Positions 15,611 through 23,281 of a stretch of DNA of 34,935 bases are shown here, in pieces. Source of the DNA: an uncultured Ruminococcus sp. (GTDB lineage Bacteria; Bacillota; Clostridia; Oscillospirales; Acutalibacteraceae); contig CACYFH010000007.1 in assembly GCA_902773635.1 (NCBI GenBank), positions 1,516 to 36,450 of the forward strand, written 5' to 3'. The notes beneath the pieces were generated by a model. The model did not search any database. It saw only the letters and a program-made list of their open reading frames with translations, and was not told the DNA's origin. Positions within the stretch are counted from its first letter, which is position 1; each line of letters opens with the position of its first letter. Both the position numbers and the translations under genes were made by a program.

Positions 15611-16450
15611 CTAGAACTCCTTTAATTTCTCGTTGAGAAGGGTATAAAAATTTTTTTCTTTTAAGATGATGAGCTGTAATTCCAGCTCGGAGCGCTTCAC
15701 CGTGATGCGGTCGTCGGAGGATACGGGGATGTAGTTCTGACCGTCGACGGTCAGGTAACATTTGAGGGTGAAGTCGGGATGTACATACGCGGTCAGCTCC
15801 GAATCACCGCCGAACACGACGGGTCGCGAGCACAGCGCGTGAGGACAGACGGGATTGAGGAGGATACAGCGCATATCCGGCTCGATCACGGGCCCGCCAG
15901 CCGAGAAGGAATAGGCAGTAGAGCCGGTGGGGGTCGCGAAGAGCATGCCGTCCGCGCGATAGGTAAGGATCTTTTCTTCGTCCAGCGCGACGGAGATCTC
16001 GATCATATTGGAAAGGGAATCGCGGTGGAGCACCGCCTCGTTCACCGCCGTGAACCGGCGCACCTCGCCGTCCTTCTCCACGCCGATGCTGAGCAGCATG
16101 CGCCGCTGGACGCGGTAGTCCCCGGTCAGGAGCTTTTTCAGCTCGCTCAGCTCCTCCGGCTCAATATTGGCGACAAAGCCGATCCGTCCCATGTTGATGC
16201 CGAGCAGCGGCTTTCGATAGAATGCGGCAAATTTCGCGTTATGGATAATGGTGCCGTCTCCGCCGATGGTCACGGCGACGTCGCAGTCGCGGATCGCCTC
16301 CTCGGCGCTGTCCTTCACGACCGTTCCCCCAATCGGGCAGTCGGCAAAGCTGAACAGCTCCGCGCCGCCTTCGCTGAGGATCTGCGCCGCCTGCTCGGCG
16401 ACCGCAGTCGCGCGGGGCTTATCCTTATTGACAATCAATGCTATTTTCAT
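15611..16450 (-). CDS. nadK: NAD kinase
   Basis: A 279-aa ATP-NAD kinase that makes NADP. The diagnostic GGDGT is at 63-67, followed by LGINMGRIGFVANI, the LFATPTGSTAYSFSAGGP motif and a C-terminal VDGQNY segment. Size is typical for Gram-positive NadK. It starts 4 nt after the tlyA stop with a modest GGACTGAT ribosome binding site and is part of the dxs-tlyA-nadK-argR-recN chain. Confidence 0.96.
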   Translation of the reverse strand: MKIALIVNKDKPRATAVAEQAAQILSEGGAELFSFADCPIGGTVVKDSAEEAIRDCDVAVTIGGDGTIIHNAKFAAFYRKPLLGINMGRIGFVANIEPEELSELKKLLTGDYRVQRRMLLSIGVEKDGEVRRFTAVNEAVLHRDSLSNMIEISVALDEEKILTYRADGMLFATPTGSTAYSFSAGGPVIEPDMRCILLNPVCPHALCSRPVVFGGDSELTAYVHPDFTLKCYLTVDGQNYIPVSSDDRITVKRSELELQLIILKEKNFYTLLNEKLKEF

Positions 16451-16453
16451 ATA

Positions 16454-17254
16454 TCAGTCCAATTCTCGGTGGGACGCCTCCACCACCTCGGCGGCGGAAG
16501 TCGTCAGTCGGTTTTCGGGATCGTCGCTGTATCGGATATGAAGCAGGTACTCGATGTTGCCCTGCGGTCCTTTGATGGGCGAGTAGTCCAGCCCCAAGAC
16601 GGAGAAGCCGTTGTCAAGACAGAAAGAGACGATCTCCTCCACCACGGAAGCATGCACCTTCTGATCGCGGACGACGCCGTTCTTGCCGACGTGCTCGCGC
16701 CCTGCTTCGAACTGCGGCTTGATCAGGCAGACGCCCTCCGCGTTCTCTGAGCACACGCCGCGTGCCGCGGGCAGGATGAGCTTCAGGGAGATGAACGCCA
16801 CATCCACGGAGAAGAAGTCGATGTTCTCCGGCACCTGCTCGTGGGTGACGTAGCGCATGTTTGTGCGCTCGAGGTTCACGACGCGCGCGTCGTTCCTCAG
16901 CTTCCACGCGAGCTGTCCGTAGCCGACGTCGACAGCATAGACCTTCGACGCGCCGTTTTGGAGCATGCAGTCCGTAAAACCGCCGGTGGAAGCGCCGATA
17001 TCCATCGTCACCTTCCCCTCGAGCGTGATGGGAAAGACCTGCATCGCCTTCTCGAGCTTGAAGCCGCCGCGTGAGACGTAGGGCATGCGGTGATCGCGCA
17101 CCTCCACAGCGGCGTTCTCGTCATAGGTCGAGCCTGCCTTATCCGCCTTCTGGTTATTCACATAAACGCAGCCGGACATGATGACCGCCTTCGCCTTTTC
17201 TCTGCTTTCGAAGAAACCTCTCTCGACCAAGAGAACGTCCAGTCGTTTCTTCAT
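16454..17254 (-). CDS. tlyA: TlyA family rRNA 2'-O-methyltransferase
   Basis: A 266-aa protein with an N-terminal S4 RNA-binding domain (1-63, KKRLDVLLVERGFFESREKAK) and a FtsJ-like SAM methyltransferase domain from about residue 80 (GKVTMDIGASTGGFTDCML, then VYAVDVGYGQLAWKLR). Mycobacterial TlyA methylates 16S and 23S rRNA cytidines and thereby sets capreomycin sensitivity; Firmicute homologues are conserved but less studied, and older haemolysin annotation is doubtful. The ATG overlaps the dxs stop by 4 nt and has AGGTGA upstream. Confidence 0.94.
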   Translation of the reverse strand: MKKRLDVLLVERGFFESREKAKAVIMSGCVYVNNQKADKAGSTYDENAAVEVRDHRMPYVSRGGFKLEKAMQVFPITLEGKVTMDIGASTGGFTDCMLQNGASKVYAVDVGYGQLAWKLRNDARVVNLERTNMRYVTHEQVPENIDFFSVDVAFISLKLILPAARGVCSENAEGVCLIKPQFEAGREHVGKNGVVRDQKVHASVVEEIVSFCLDNGFSVLGLDYSPIKGPQGNIEYLLHIRYSDDPENRLTTSAAEVVEASHRELD

Positions 17255-19107
17255 CGCTGTTCACCTGCCAAATCTGCCATGCTCTCAGCATCCAGTCCGA
17301 GATTCCTGAGCGTCGCGCTCACGGAAGCATGCTGGACGAAGGTATCATCGACCGCACGGACGCGGTACGCGCCGTTCCAGCCGCTCTTCTGGAGCTGATC
17401 GCGGAGATTGTCCGCGACAGAGCCGCTTCGCATGCCTTCTTCAAAGAAGTATATCCGCTCAAAGCCCGCCGCGAACTCAATTGCCTTTTCGTCGATCGGC
17501 TTGATGCGGCAGAGCTTCAAGATACAGGCGTTCACGCCGCGCGCCTTTAACAGCTCCTGCGCCTTTGCTGTCTCGCTGAACAAGCGTCCGTAGGTGACGA
17601 GCAGGACGGGCGCGTCATGCTCGCCGACGATATCGTAGTTGACGCTCTCAGCAGTATAGCCCTCGGGACGGTAGCCCTCTCCCCCTCTGGGATAGCGAAC
17701 CGCCGCGAGACCCTCCGTCTCAAAGAGAGCGGCGGTCAGGGTGTTCTCCATCCCCTCAAAATAGCAGGGAGAATAAACGGTACAGTTCGGGATCGCGTTG
17801 AGCATGGAGACGTCGAACAAGCCCTGATGGGTCTCGCCGTCCTCGCCGACCACGCCCGCGCGGTCGATCGCGAGCACCATGTGGGCGTTCTGCATCGCCG
17901 CGTCGTGGATGAGCTGGTCGTAGCCGCGCTGCAGGAAGGTCGAATAGACCGCAAAGACCGGGAGCATGCCCGTCAGCGCAAGCCCCGCCGAGAAGGTCAC
18001 GGCGTGCTCCTCCGCGATACCGACGTCGAAGAAGCGGTCGCGGTAGAGCTTAGAGAAGTCCTCGAGCCCCGTGCCGGTACGCATCGCCGCCGTCACGGCA
18101 CAGACGCGCTGATCGGCTTCGGCAAGCTCACAGAGCTTGCGTCCGAACACGGAGGAGAAATTCTCCTTGGAGCTGATCGGCTCTCCGGTGTCGATATTGA
18201 ACGAGCCGACGCCGTGGTAGTATGCGGAATCGTCCTCCGCGTACTTATAGCCCTTGCCCTTCTTGGTGACGACGTGCAGGAGCGCGGGATCCTTGGAGCG
18301 CTTCACGGCGTTGAGCGCGGTGGCGAGCTCCTCGAGGTTATGGCCGTCCACGGGACCGTAGTAGGACAGCCCGAGCTTATCGAAGATGGTATGCCGATAG
18401 AGAACGTGCTTGACCTTCGCCTTGGAGCGTTTGAGGACAAAGCTCACGGGACGGCCGAGCAGCGGGAGCTTCAGGAGCACGCGCTCGGTGCCGCTTTTGA
18501 GACGCAGATACCACGGCTGCATGCGGATGGAGCCGAGATAGCGCGCCATCGCGCCGACGTTCTTGCTGATGGACATACGGTTGTCGTTGAGGATGATGAT
18601 GAAATTTTTCTTATGCTGACCCGCGTTGTTCAAGCCCTCATAGGCAAGACCGCCGGTCAGGGAGCCGTCGCCGATGACCGCTACGGTATAGGACGGATCG
18701 CCGAGAAGCTGTTTCGCCTTTGCGATACCGAGCGCCGCGGAGATCGAGGTGGATGCGTGACCCGCGTTGAAGGCGTCGCAGTCGCTTTCGCTCCGCTTCG
18801 GGAAGCCGGAAAGCCCGCCTTCCCTGCGGATGGTGTCGATCTTGTCATAGCGCCCGGTCAGCATCTTATGGGTGTAGCTCTGGTGACCGACGTCGAAAAC
18901 GATGCTGTCACGCGGACAGTCGAATGCCTTGTGCAGCGCGACCGTCAGCTCCACCACGCCCAGATTGGACGAAAGATGGCCGCCGTTGACCGAGACCACG
19001 TCGATGAGCTTCTCGCGGATCTCAGCGCAGAGCTGCTCCGTCTGCTCCTTCGACAAGGTCTTGACGTCGTCGGGTGATTGAATTGTCGATAAAATATCGT
19101 ATGACAT
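17251..19107 (-). CDS. dxs: 1-deoxy-D-xylulose-5-phosphate synthase
   Basis: A 618-aa thiamine-diphosphate enzyme condensing pyruvate and glyceraldehyde-3-phosphate, the first step of the MEP isoprenoid pathway (also feeding thiamine and pyridoxal). Visible motifs: VNGGHLSSNLGVVELTVALH, FDVGHQSYTHKMLTGR, the TPP/Mg motif GDGSLTGGLAYEGLN, and GIAEEHAVTFSAGLA with the catalytic Glu. Length is normal. The N-terminus (MSYDILSTIQSPDDVKTLS) matches the family, yet the bases before the ATG are pure heptad repeat (AACCAGCAACCAACATT) without any Shine-Dalgarno. It is coupled to tlyA by a 4-nt overlap. Confidence 0.96.
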   Translation of the reverse strand: MSYDILSTIQSPDDVKTLSKEQTEQLCAEIREKLIDVVSVNGGHLSSNLGVVELTVALHKAFDCPRDSIVFDVGHQSYTHKMLTGRYDKIDTIRREGGLSGFPKRSESDCDAFNAGHASTSISAALGIAKAKQLLGDPSYTVAVIGDGSLTGGLAYEGLNNAGQHKKNFIIILNDNRMSISKNVGAMARYLGSIRMQPWYLRLKSGTERVLLKLPLLGRPVSFVLKRSKAKVKHVLYRHTIFDKLGLSYYGPVDGHNLEELATALNAVKRSKDPALLHVVTKKGKGYKYAEDDSAYYHGVGSFNIDTGEPISSKENFSSVFGRKLCELAEADQRVCAVTAAMRTGTGLEDFSKLYRDRFFDVGIAEEHAVTFSAGLALTGMLPVFAVYSTFLQRGYDQLIHDAAMQNAHMVLAIDRAGVVGEDGETHQGLFDVSMLNAIPNCTVYSPCYFEGMENTLTAALFETEGLAAVRYPRGGEGYRPEGYTAESVNYDIVGEHDAPVLLVTYGRLFSETAKAQELLKARGVNACILKLCRIKPIDEKAIEFAAGFERIYFFEEGMRSGSVADNLRDQLQKSGWNGAYRVRAVDDTFVQHASVSATLRNLGLDAESMADLAGEQR

Positions 19108-19110
19108 AAT

Positions 19111-19180
19111 GTTGGTTGCTGGTTGCTGGTTACTGGTTGCCGGTTGCTAGTCGCTGGTTACCGGTTGTTAGTTGTTAGTT
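19111..19180. repeat. GGTTGCT heptad array between dxs and ispA
   Basis: About ten 7-bp units (GGTTGCT, GGTTACT, GGTTGCC, AGTCGCT, AGTTGTT) fill the whole dxs-ispA gap. The left end abuts the dxs start codon and the right end supplies the first base or two of the ispA stop codon. Confidence 0.88.
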
Positions 19181-20051
19181 ACTTTTTTCTGTTGGCGAGT
19201 TGGACGGCGAAGTCTTTGAGGTCGGCGGTGTCGCCGTCGAAGATATCGAGCGCGGAGAGCGCCTCGTCGGTCAGCTCTCTGACCAGCTCGCGGCAGCGGT
19301 CAAGCCCCAACAGCGACATGAAGGTGTTCTTCTCATTATCCGCGTCGGAGCCGATGGGCTTGCCGAGTTCCTCGGCGGTAGAGGTGACGTCAAGGATATC
19401 GTCGACGATCTGGAACGCCAGCCCGATGCCGTGGGCATAGCGCTCGGCGGCTTTGATCTTCTCATCATCGGCGCCTGCGGCGATACAGCCCATCATGCAG
19501 GCGGCTTCGATCAGGTTCGCGGTCTTTTTCTCCTCCATCAGACGGACGAGGTCGATATCGCCCTCGCGGTGCTCGAGGCTCAGGTCGATCTCCTGTCCGC
19601 CCACCATGCCGAGCACGCCGGATTTCTCGGCGAGCACTCTCGCGGCACGCGCGGCGCGTTCGCCGCCGACGGAGCGGATCGCTTCCTCAGACAGCATCGT
19701 CGCGTAGGCGATGCTCTGCAGAGCGTCGCCCGCCAGCAGGGCAGTCGCCTCGCCGTAGACCTTATGGTTCGCGGGCTCGCCGCGACGGAAATCGTCGTCG
19801 TCCATACAGGGCAGGTCGTCGTGGATCAGCGAGTAGGTGTGCACCATCTCCACGCCGATCGCGAAGGGCATCGCCGCTTCCGCGCTGCCGCCGCAAAGCT
19901 CAGCGAACGCGAGCGTCAGAGAGGGGCGCACACGTTTGCCCTTGAGATTCAGCGAATAGCGCACGGAGTCGAGCAAATGCTGCTCCTGATAATTCCCTGA
20001 GGGAATATATTTTTCAATAGCCGCTTCAATCGCGGGAATGTAATTCTTCAT
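19179..20051 (-). CDS. ispA: Polyprenyl synthetase (farnesyl/geranylgeranyl diphosphate synthase)
   Basis: A 290-aa trans-prenyltransferase that extends allylic diphosphates with IPP. The first Asp-rich motif is D78-D-L-P-C-M-D84 (DDxxxxD form of bacterial short-chain enzymes), preceded by GKRVRPSLTLAF, and the second is QIVDDILDVT. This fits the IspA/FPP synthase class; the exact chain length is not determined by sequence here. It starts 2 nt after the xseB stop, so the two are co-translated. The C-terminal VQLANRKK is followed by a stop codon lying in the heptad array. Confidence 0.94.
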   Translation of the reverse strand: MKNYIPAIEAAIEKYIPSGNYQEQHLLDSVRYSLNLKGKRVRPSLTLAFAELCGGSAEAAMPFAIGVEMVHTYSLIHDDLPCMDDDDFRRGEPANHKVYGEATALLAGDALQSIAYATMLSEEAIRSVGGERAARAARVLAEKSGVLGMVGGQEIDLSLEHREGDIDLVRLMEEKKTANLIEAACMMGCIAAGADDEKIKAAERYAHGIGLAFQIVDDILDVTSTAEELGKPIGSDADNEKNTFMSLLGLDRCRELVRELTDEALSALDIFDGDTADLKDFAVQLANRKK

Positions 20052-20053
20052 AC

Positions 20054-20293
20054 TCAGTCCTCGGAGAGCGGTTCGTCGCTGCTGCTCAGCTCACGGATAC
20101 GCTCGTTGATATCGGTGATCTTATCTTTAGCGGCGTTGAGCTTGCGCTGGCAGTAGACAACCAGCGTGCACGCCCGCTCATACAGCGTGAGGGTCTCCTC
20201 GATGGTATTATCCTCTTTCTCCATCGCTTCGACGGTCTCACTCAGCGCGGCGTACGCCTCTTCAAAATTCATGTTGTTATTGATCTCAGTCAT
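20054..20293 (-). CDS. xseB: Exodeoxyribonuclease VII small subunit
   Basis: A 79-aa helical protein of the XseB family: MNFEEAYAALSETVEAMEKEDNTIEETLTLYERA, then CQRKLNAAKDKI. Several copies bind one XseA catalytic subunit to form exonuclease VII, which degrades ssDNA. The start at 20293 is chosen because AGAGGAAC lies before it and the family homology begins there; longer frames run antisense or into whiA. The usual upstream partner xseA is not here: the preceding gene is whiA, 11 nt away. Confidence 0.93.
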   Translation of the reverse strand: MTEINNNMNFEEAYAALSETVEAMEKEDNTIEETLTLYERACTLVVYCQRKLNAAKDKITDINERIRELSSSDEPLSED

Positions 20294-20304
20294 AATGTTC
20301 CTCT

Positions 20305-21225
20305 TTATTCTTCTTCCTCCGCCATGCGGATGATTTTTTCCAGTCGATGGTTCACGCCGCTGCGGGAGATCGGCGGATCGAGCATCTCTCCCAGCTCTCT
20401 GAGGGTCAGCTCGGGGTAGTCGTAGCGCAGGTTCGCAACGCTTTTCAGCTCGTCCGACAGAAGGTTGAACCGTCCGTCCTTCCTGAGCTTCTTGATCGCG
20501 AGGATCTGGCGCGCGGAGGCGGAAGCGGTCTTTTGCAAATTGGCGATCTCGGAATTCGCGCGTCGGTTCGCGGCGTTGCGAACTTCCTTTAAGGCCTTCG
20601 TGCCCATCACGTTCATCGAGGCGACCACCGCGCCCATGTAGGTCAGCATATCGGTGATCTGCTCGCTGTCCTTGATGTAGGCGATGTAGACGCCGCCGCG
20701 GGAGAGTATCTTGACGGCGATCTCGCTGTCCTGGATCTCGCGGATGATGCGGCAGATATCCATGCACAGGTTGCGGTGCGGGACGGCGAACTCCATGTGA
20801 TAGCTCTTCTCAGGATCGGTCACGGAGCCGCAGGCGAGGAAGGCGCCGCGGATGAAGGCGCGCTGCTCGTCCTCGTCGTTGATGTTGGCGCGGTTGACGC
20901 GGAGGTTGATCTCGTGCTCATCGTGGCCGTAGTGCTCAAAGATCTTGCGGCACTTCGCGGGCGAAGTGACCGTCACGGTGTAGCTGCGGTTGCGGCCGGT
21001 CTCGCCCTTCATGGGCGCGACGACCTCGCACTTTGCCTTGAACAGCTTATTCAGTAAAAAAATGAAATGCGAGAAGGTATGCTCGTTCTCCGTCTTGAAT
21101 ACGATGGAATCGGGCGTGAACTCCTTCCCCAGCAGGAGCATGGCGTACAGCTCGCTGTACTGCAGGGGCACGCGGGTGCTCAGCTTCGTGCATATCTCGC
21201 GCTTGGTTTCGGTTGAAAAAGACAT
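20305..21225 (-). CDS. whiA: DNA-binding protein WhiA
   Basis: A 306-aa protein of the WhiA family, with an N-terminal LAGLIDADG-homing-endonuclease-like domain (RAFIRGAFLACGSVTDPEKSYHMEF) and a C-terminal helix-turn-helix domain (LRYDYPELTLRELGEMLDPPISRSGVNHRLEKI). In actinomycetes it drives sporulation septation genes; in B. subtilis it influences division and chromosome segregation. It follows rapZ, but the yvcK gene usually found between them is absent. The ATG is preceded only by AAAGAG directly adjacent to it and then heptad repeat, so the ribosome binding site is poor. Confidence 0.95.
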   Translation of the reverse strand: MSFSTETKREICTKLSTRVPLQYSELYAMLLLGKEFTPDSIVFKTENEHTFSHFIFLLNKLFKAKCEVVAPMKGETGRNRSYTVTVTSPAKCRKIFEHYGHDEHEINLRVNRANINDEDEQRAFIRGAFLACGSVTDPEKSYHMEFAVPHRNLCMDICRIIREIQDSEIAVKILSRGGVYIAYIKDSEQITDMLTYMGAVVASMNVMGTKALKEVRNAANRRANSEIANLQKTASASARQILAIKKLRKDGRFNLLSDELKSVANLRYDYPELTLRELGEMLDPPISRSGVNHRLEKIIRMAEEEE

Positions 21226-21232
21226 CTCTTTG

Positions 21233-21324
21233 TAATGAGGAATGAGGAATTAGGAATGAGGAATGAATATCCTCTTCCGTGCTAAAAAATAATTCCTAAT
21301 TCCTAACTCCTAATTCCTAATTCT
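21233..21324. repeat. Inverted pair of AGGAATT heptad arrays (rapZ-whiA gap)
   Basis: A left arm of AGGAATG/AGGAATT units (21233-21267) and a right arm of the same units inverted (21291-21324) enclose a 23-base spacer. It could fold as one long hairpin. It fills the gap where yvcK lies in related operons. Confidence 0.85.
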
Positions 21325-21326
21325 TT

Positions 21327-22193
21327 CTAGGCTTTCCAAATATCTCTGTGGTGGATGGCGGACTTCTGTTCGTTCTCGATGAAGTGCGCGTTCAGCAGGC
21401 GGGCGACGGTGACGGAGCGGTGCTTGCCGCCGGTACAGCCGACGCCGATGACCAGCTCGCTCTTGCCCTCCTTGCGGTAAAGGCTCACGGTATAGTCGAG
21501 GTAGTCGCAGATCTTCTGCACCAGCTCCGAGGTCACGTCGAAGCTCATGATATACTCCCGCACCGGCTCGTCGAGACCGGTCAGGGCTTTCAGCTCCTTG
21601 ACGTAGAAGGGATTCGGCAGACAGCGCACGTCGATCACGACGTCCGCCTCGGGCGGGATGCCGTATTTATAGCCGAAGGACATACAGGTCACGAGCAGAG
21701 AATCGCCCGCGCCCGCAGTAAAGAGGGTGGTGATGCGCTGTTTGAGCTCGTCGGGCTTCATGAAGGTGGTGTCCACCACATAATCCGCCATCGCCTTGAC
21801 GCTCATCAGCAGATCGTTCTCTAATTCTACCGCGTCCTCCACGGAGCCGGTCGCGATCTCACCGATCAGCGGGTGCTTGCGGCGAGTCTCCTTGAAGCGG
21901 ACGACCAGTGTGTCGGGCTTCGCATCCATAAACAGGATGTGGAAGCGCTTGTTCTCGGAGCGGAGCTTGACGATCGTGTCGGCGATCTCGGTGAACATAT
22001 CGCCCGCGCGCGCGTCGGCGACCACGGCGACCTGCTTCATCCGCTTGTCGGCGGAGTTCTCACAGAGGTCGTAGAAGGTCTCGAGCAGAAGCGGCGGGAG
22101 GTTGTCGACGCAGTAGTAGCCGATATCCTCCATCGCGTGGAGGGCGTTGGTCTTGCCCGCGCCGGAAAGTCCGGTCAAAATGACAAATTCCAT
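21327..22193 (-). CDS. rapZ: RNase adapter / nucleotide-binding protein RapZ (YvcJ)
   Basis: A 288-aa P-loop protein. Walker A is GLSGAGKT near the N-terminus (MEFVILTGLSGAGKTNALHAMED), followed by DARAGDMF, LFMDAKPDTLVVRFKETRRKHPL and the C-terminal VIGVGCTGGKHRSVTVA motif characteristic of the family. E. coli RapZ guides RNase E to GlmZ; in Firmicutes YvcJ binds nucleotides and affects competence, with the link to amino-sugar signalling unproven. An upstream in-frame ATG at 22235 lies inside murB; the chosen start 4 nt after the murB stop fits the family terminus. Confidence 0.95.
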   Translation of the reverse strand: MEFVILTGLSGAGKTNALHAMEDIGYYCVDNLPPLLLETFYDLCENSADKRMKQVAVVADARAGDMFTEIADTIVKLRSENKRFHILFMDAKPDTLVVRFKETRRKHPLIGEIATGSVEDAVELENDLLMSVKAMADYVVDTTFMKPDELKQRITTLFTAGAGDSLLVTCMSFGYKYGIPPEADVVIDVRCLPNPFYVKELKALTGLDEPVREYIMSFDVTSELVQKICDYLDYTVSLYRKEGKSELVIGVGCTGGKHRSVTVARLLNAHFIENEQKSAIHHRDIWKA

Positions 22194-22197
22194 TCGC

Positions 22198-23097
22198 TCA
22201 CCGTCCTGTTCTGATGATCTCGCGCTCGAGTTCATAGCCCGTCTGCGACTTTACGGTGTCCTGCACCAGCTTGACGAGGTTCATCACGTCGTCGCAGGTA
22301 GCGCCGCCGATATTGATGATGAAGCCCGCGTGCTTCTCGCTGACCTGTGCGCCGCCGACGGTCTTGCCCTTGAGCCCGCATTGCTCGATCAATGTGCCCG
22401 CGAACGCGCCCTCGGGACGCTTGAACACAGAGCCCGCCGAAGGATACTCCAGCGGCTGCTTGATCTTGCGGCGACCCATCACGTCGTCCATACGCGCTTT
22501 GATCTCGGTTTTATCGCCTGTGTGTAATGCAAATTTCGAAAAAAGAATAATGTATCCGCTGGTCTTGAACACGCTGGTGCGGTAGCCGAGGGCGAGCTTC
22601 TCAGCGGGAAGCTCCACGATCTCGCCGTCGGCACTCAGGGCGGTCACGCTCAGCGCGACGTCCTTCATTTCACCGCCGTAGGCGCCCGCGTTCATGAACA
22701 TCGCGCCGCCGACCGTGCCGGGAATGCCGTAGGCGAATTCCAGACCGCTCAGGCTGTGTTCGAGAGCGACCGTGCACAGGCGGCTGAGCTTCGCGCCCGC
22801 GCCGGCTGTGACCGTCTCGCCGTCGGCGGCGATCTCCTTGAAATCGCCGTCCAGCGCGATCACCGCGCCCTCGATGCCATCGTCGGACACCAGAAGGTTC
22901 GAGCCGTTGCCGAGGATCATGAAGGGGATATCGCTCTCCTTGCATGCCGCGAGCACCGCTCTCAGCTCGTCGAGAGAGCGCACGGTAACGAGCACGTCAG
23001 CCGCCCCGCCGATATGAAAGGTCGTGTGCGCGCTCATAGGCTCGTTGCAGGCGTAGGATATGTTGTTTTCGTTTAATCTATTGATGAAGTTTTTCAT
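22198..23097 (-). CDS. murB: UDP-N-acetylenolpyruvoylglucosamine reductase
   Basis: A 299-aa FAD enzyme that reduces UDP-GlcNAc-enolpyruvate to UDP-MurNAc in peptidoglycan synthesis. FAD-binding segments are MSAHTTFHIGGAADV, ILGNGSNLLVSDDGI and GIPGTVGGAMFMNAGAYGGEM. The proton-donor Ser lies in PSAGSVFKRPEG, and C-terminal HAGFIINIGGAT is present. It is the type IIb-like form common in Firmicutes. Shine-Dalgarno GGTGA is modest. The gene sits between hprK and rapZ as in other Clostridia. Confidence 0.96.
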   Translation of the reverse strand: MKNFINRLNENNISYACNEPMSAHTTFHIGGAADVLVTVRSLDELRAVLAACKESDIPFMILGNGSNLLVSDDGIEGAVIALDGDFKEIAADGETVTAGAGAKLSRLCTVALEHSLSGLEFAYGIPGTVGGAMFMNAGAYGGEMKDVALSVTALSADGEIVELPAEKLALGYRTSVFKTSGYIILFSKFALHTGDKTEIKARMDDVMGRRKIKQPLEYPSAGSVFKRPEGAFAGTLIEQCGLKGKTVGGAQVSEKHAGFIINIGGATCDDVMNLVKLVQDTVKSQTGYELEREIIRTGR

Positions 23098-23112
23098 GTG
23101 TTCACCGTTGTT

Positions 23113-23277
23113 TCTAATTAGGAATTAGGAATTAGGAGTTAGGAATTAGGAATGAATGGCGGGCGCTGCCCGCACCCGATTCATAAAAAGATAGAAACGT
23201 TTGGCATTTATCTAATTAGGAATCCAAAACGCGAAGCGTTTCCCGAAATACCTAATTCCTCATTCCTAATTCCTCTC
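23113..23277. repeat. Heptad-terminated mobile-like element, copy 2
   Basis: A left arm of TTAGGAA-type heptads (23115-23156) and an inverted right arm (23250-23277) enclose a core homologous to that at 3274-3367. The shared blocks are GAATGGCGGGC, TGCCCGCACCCG, AGATAGA, ATCCAAAACGCGAAGCGTTT and CCCGAAAT. It fills the murB-hprK gap. Confidence 0.88.
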
Positions 23278-23281
23278 TGAA

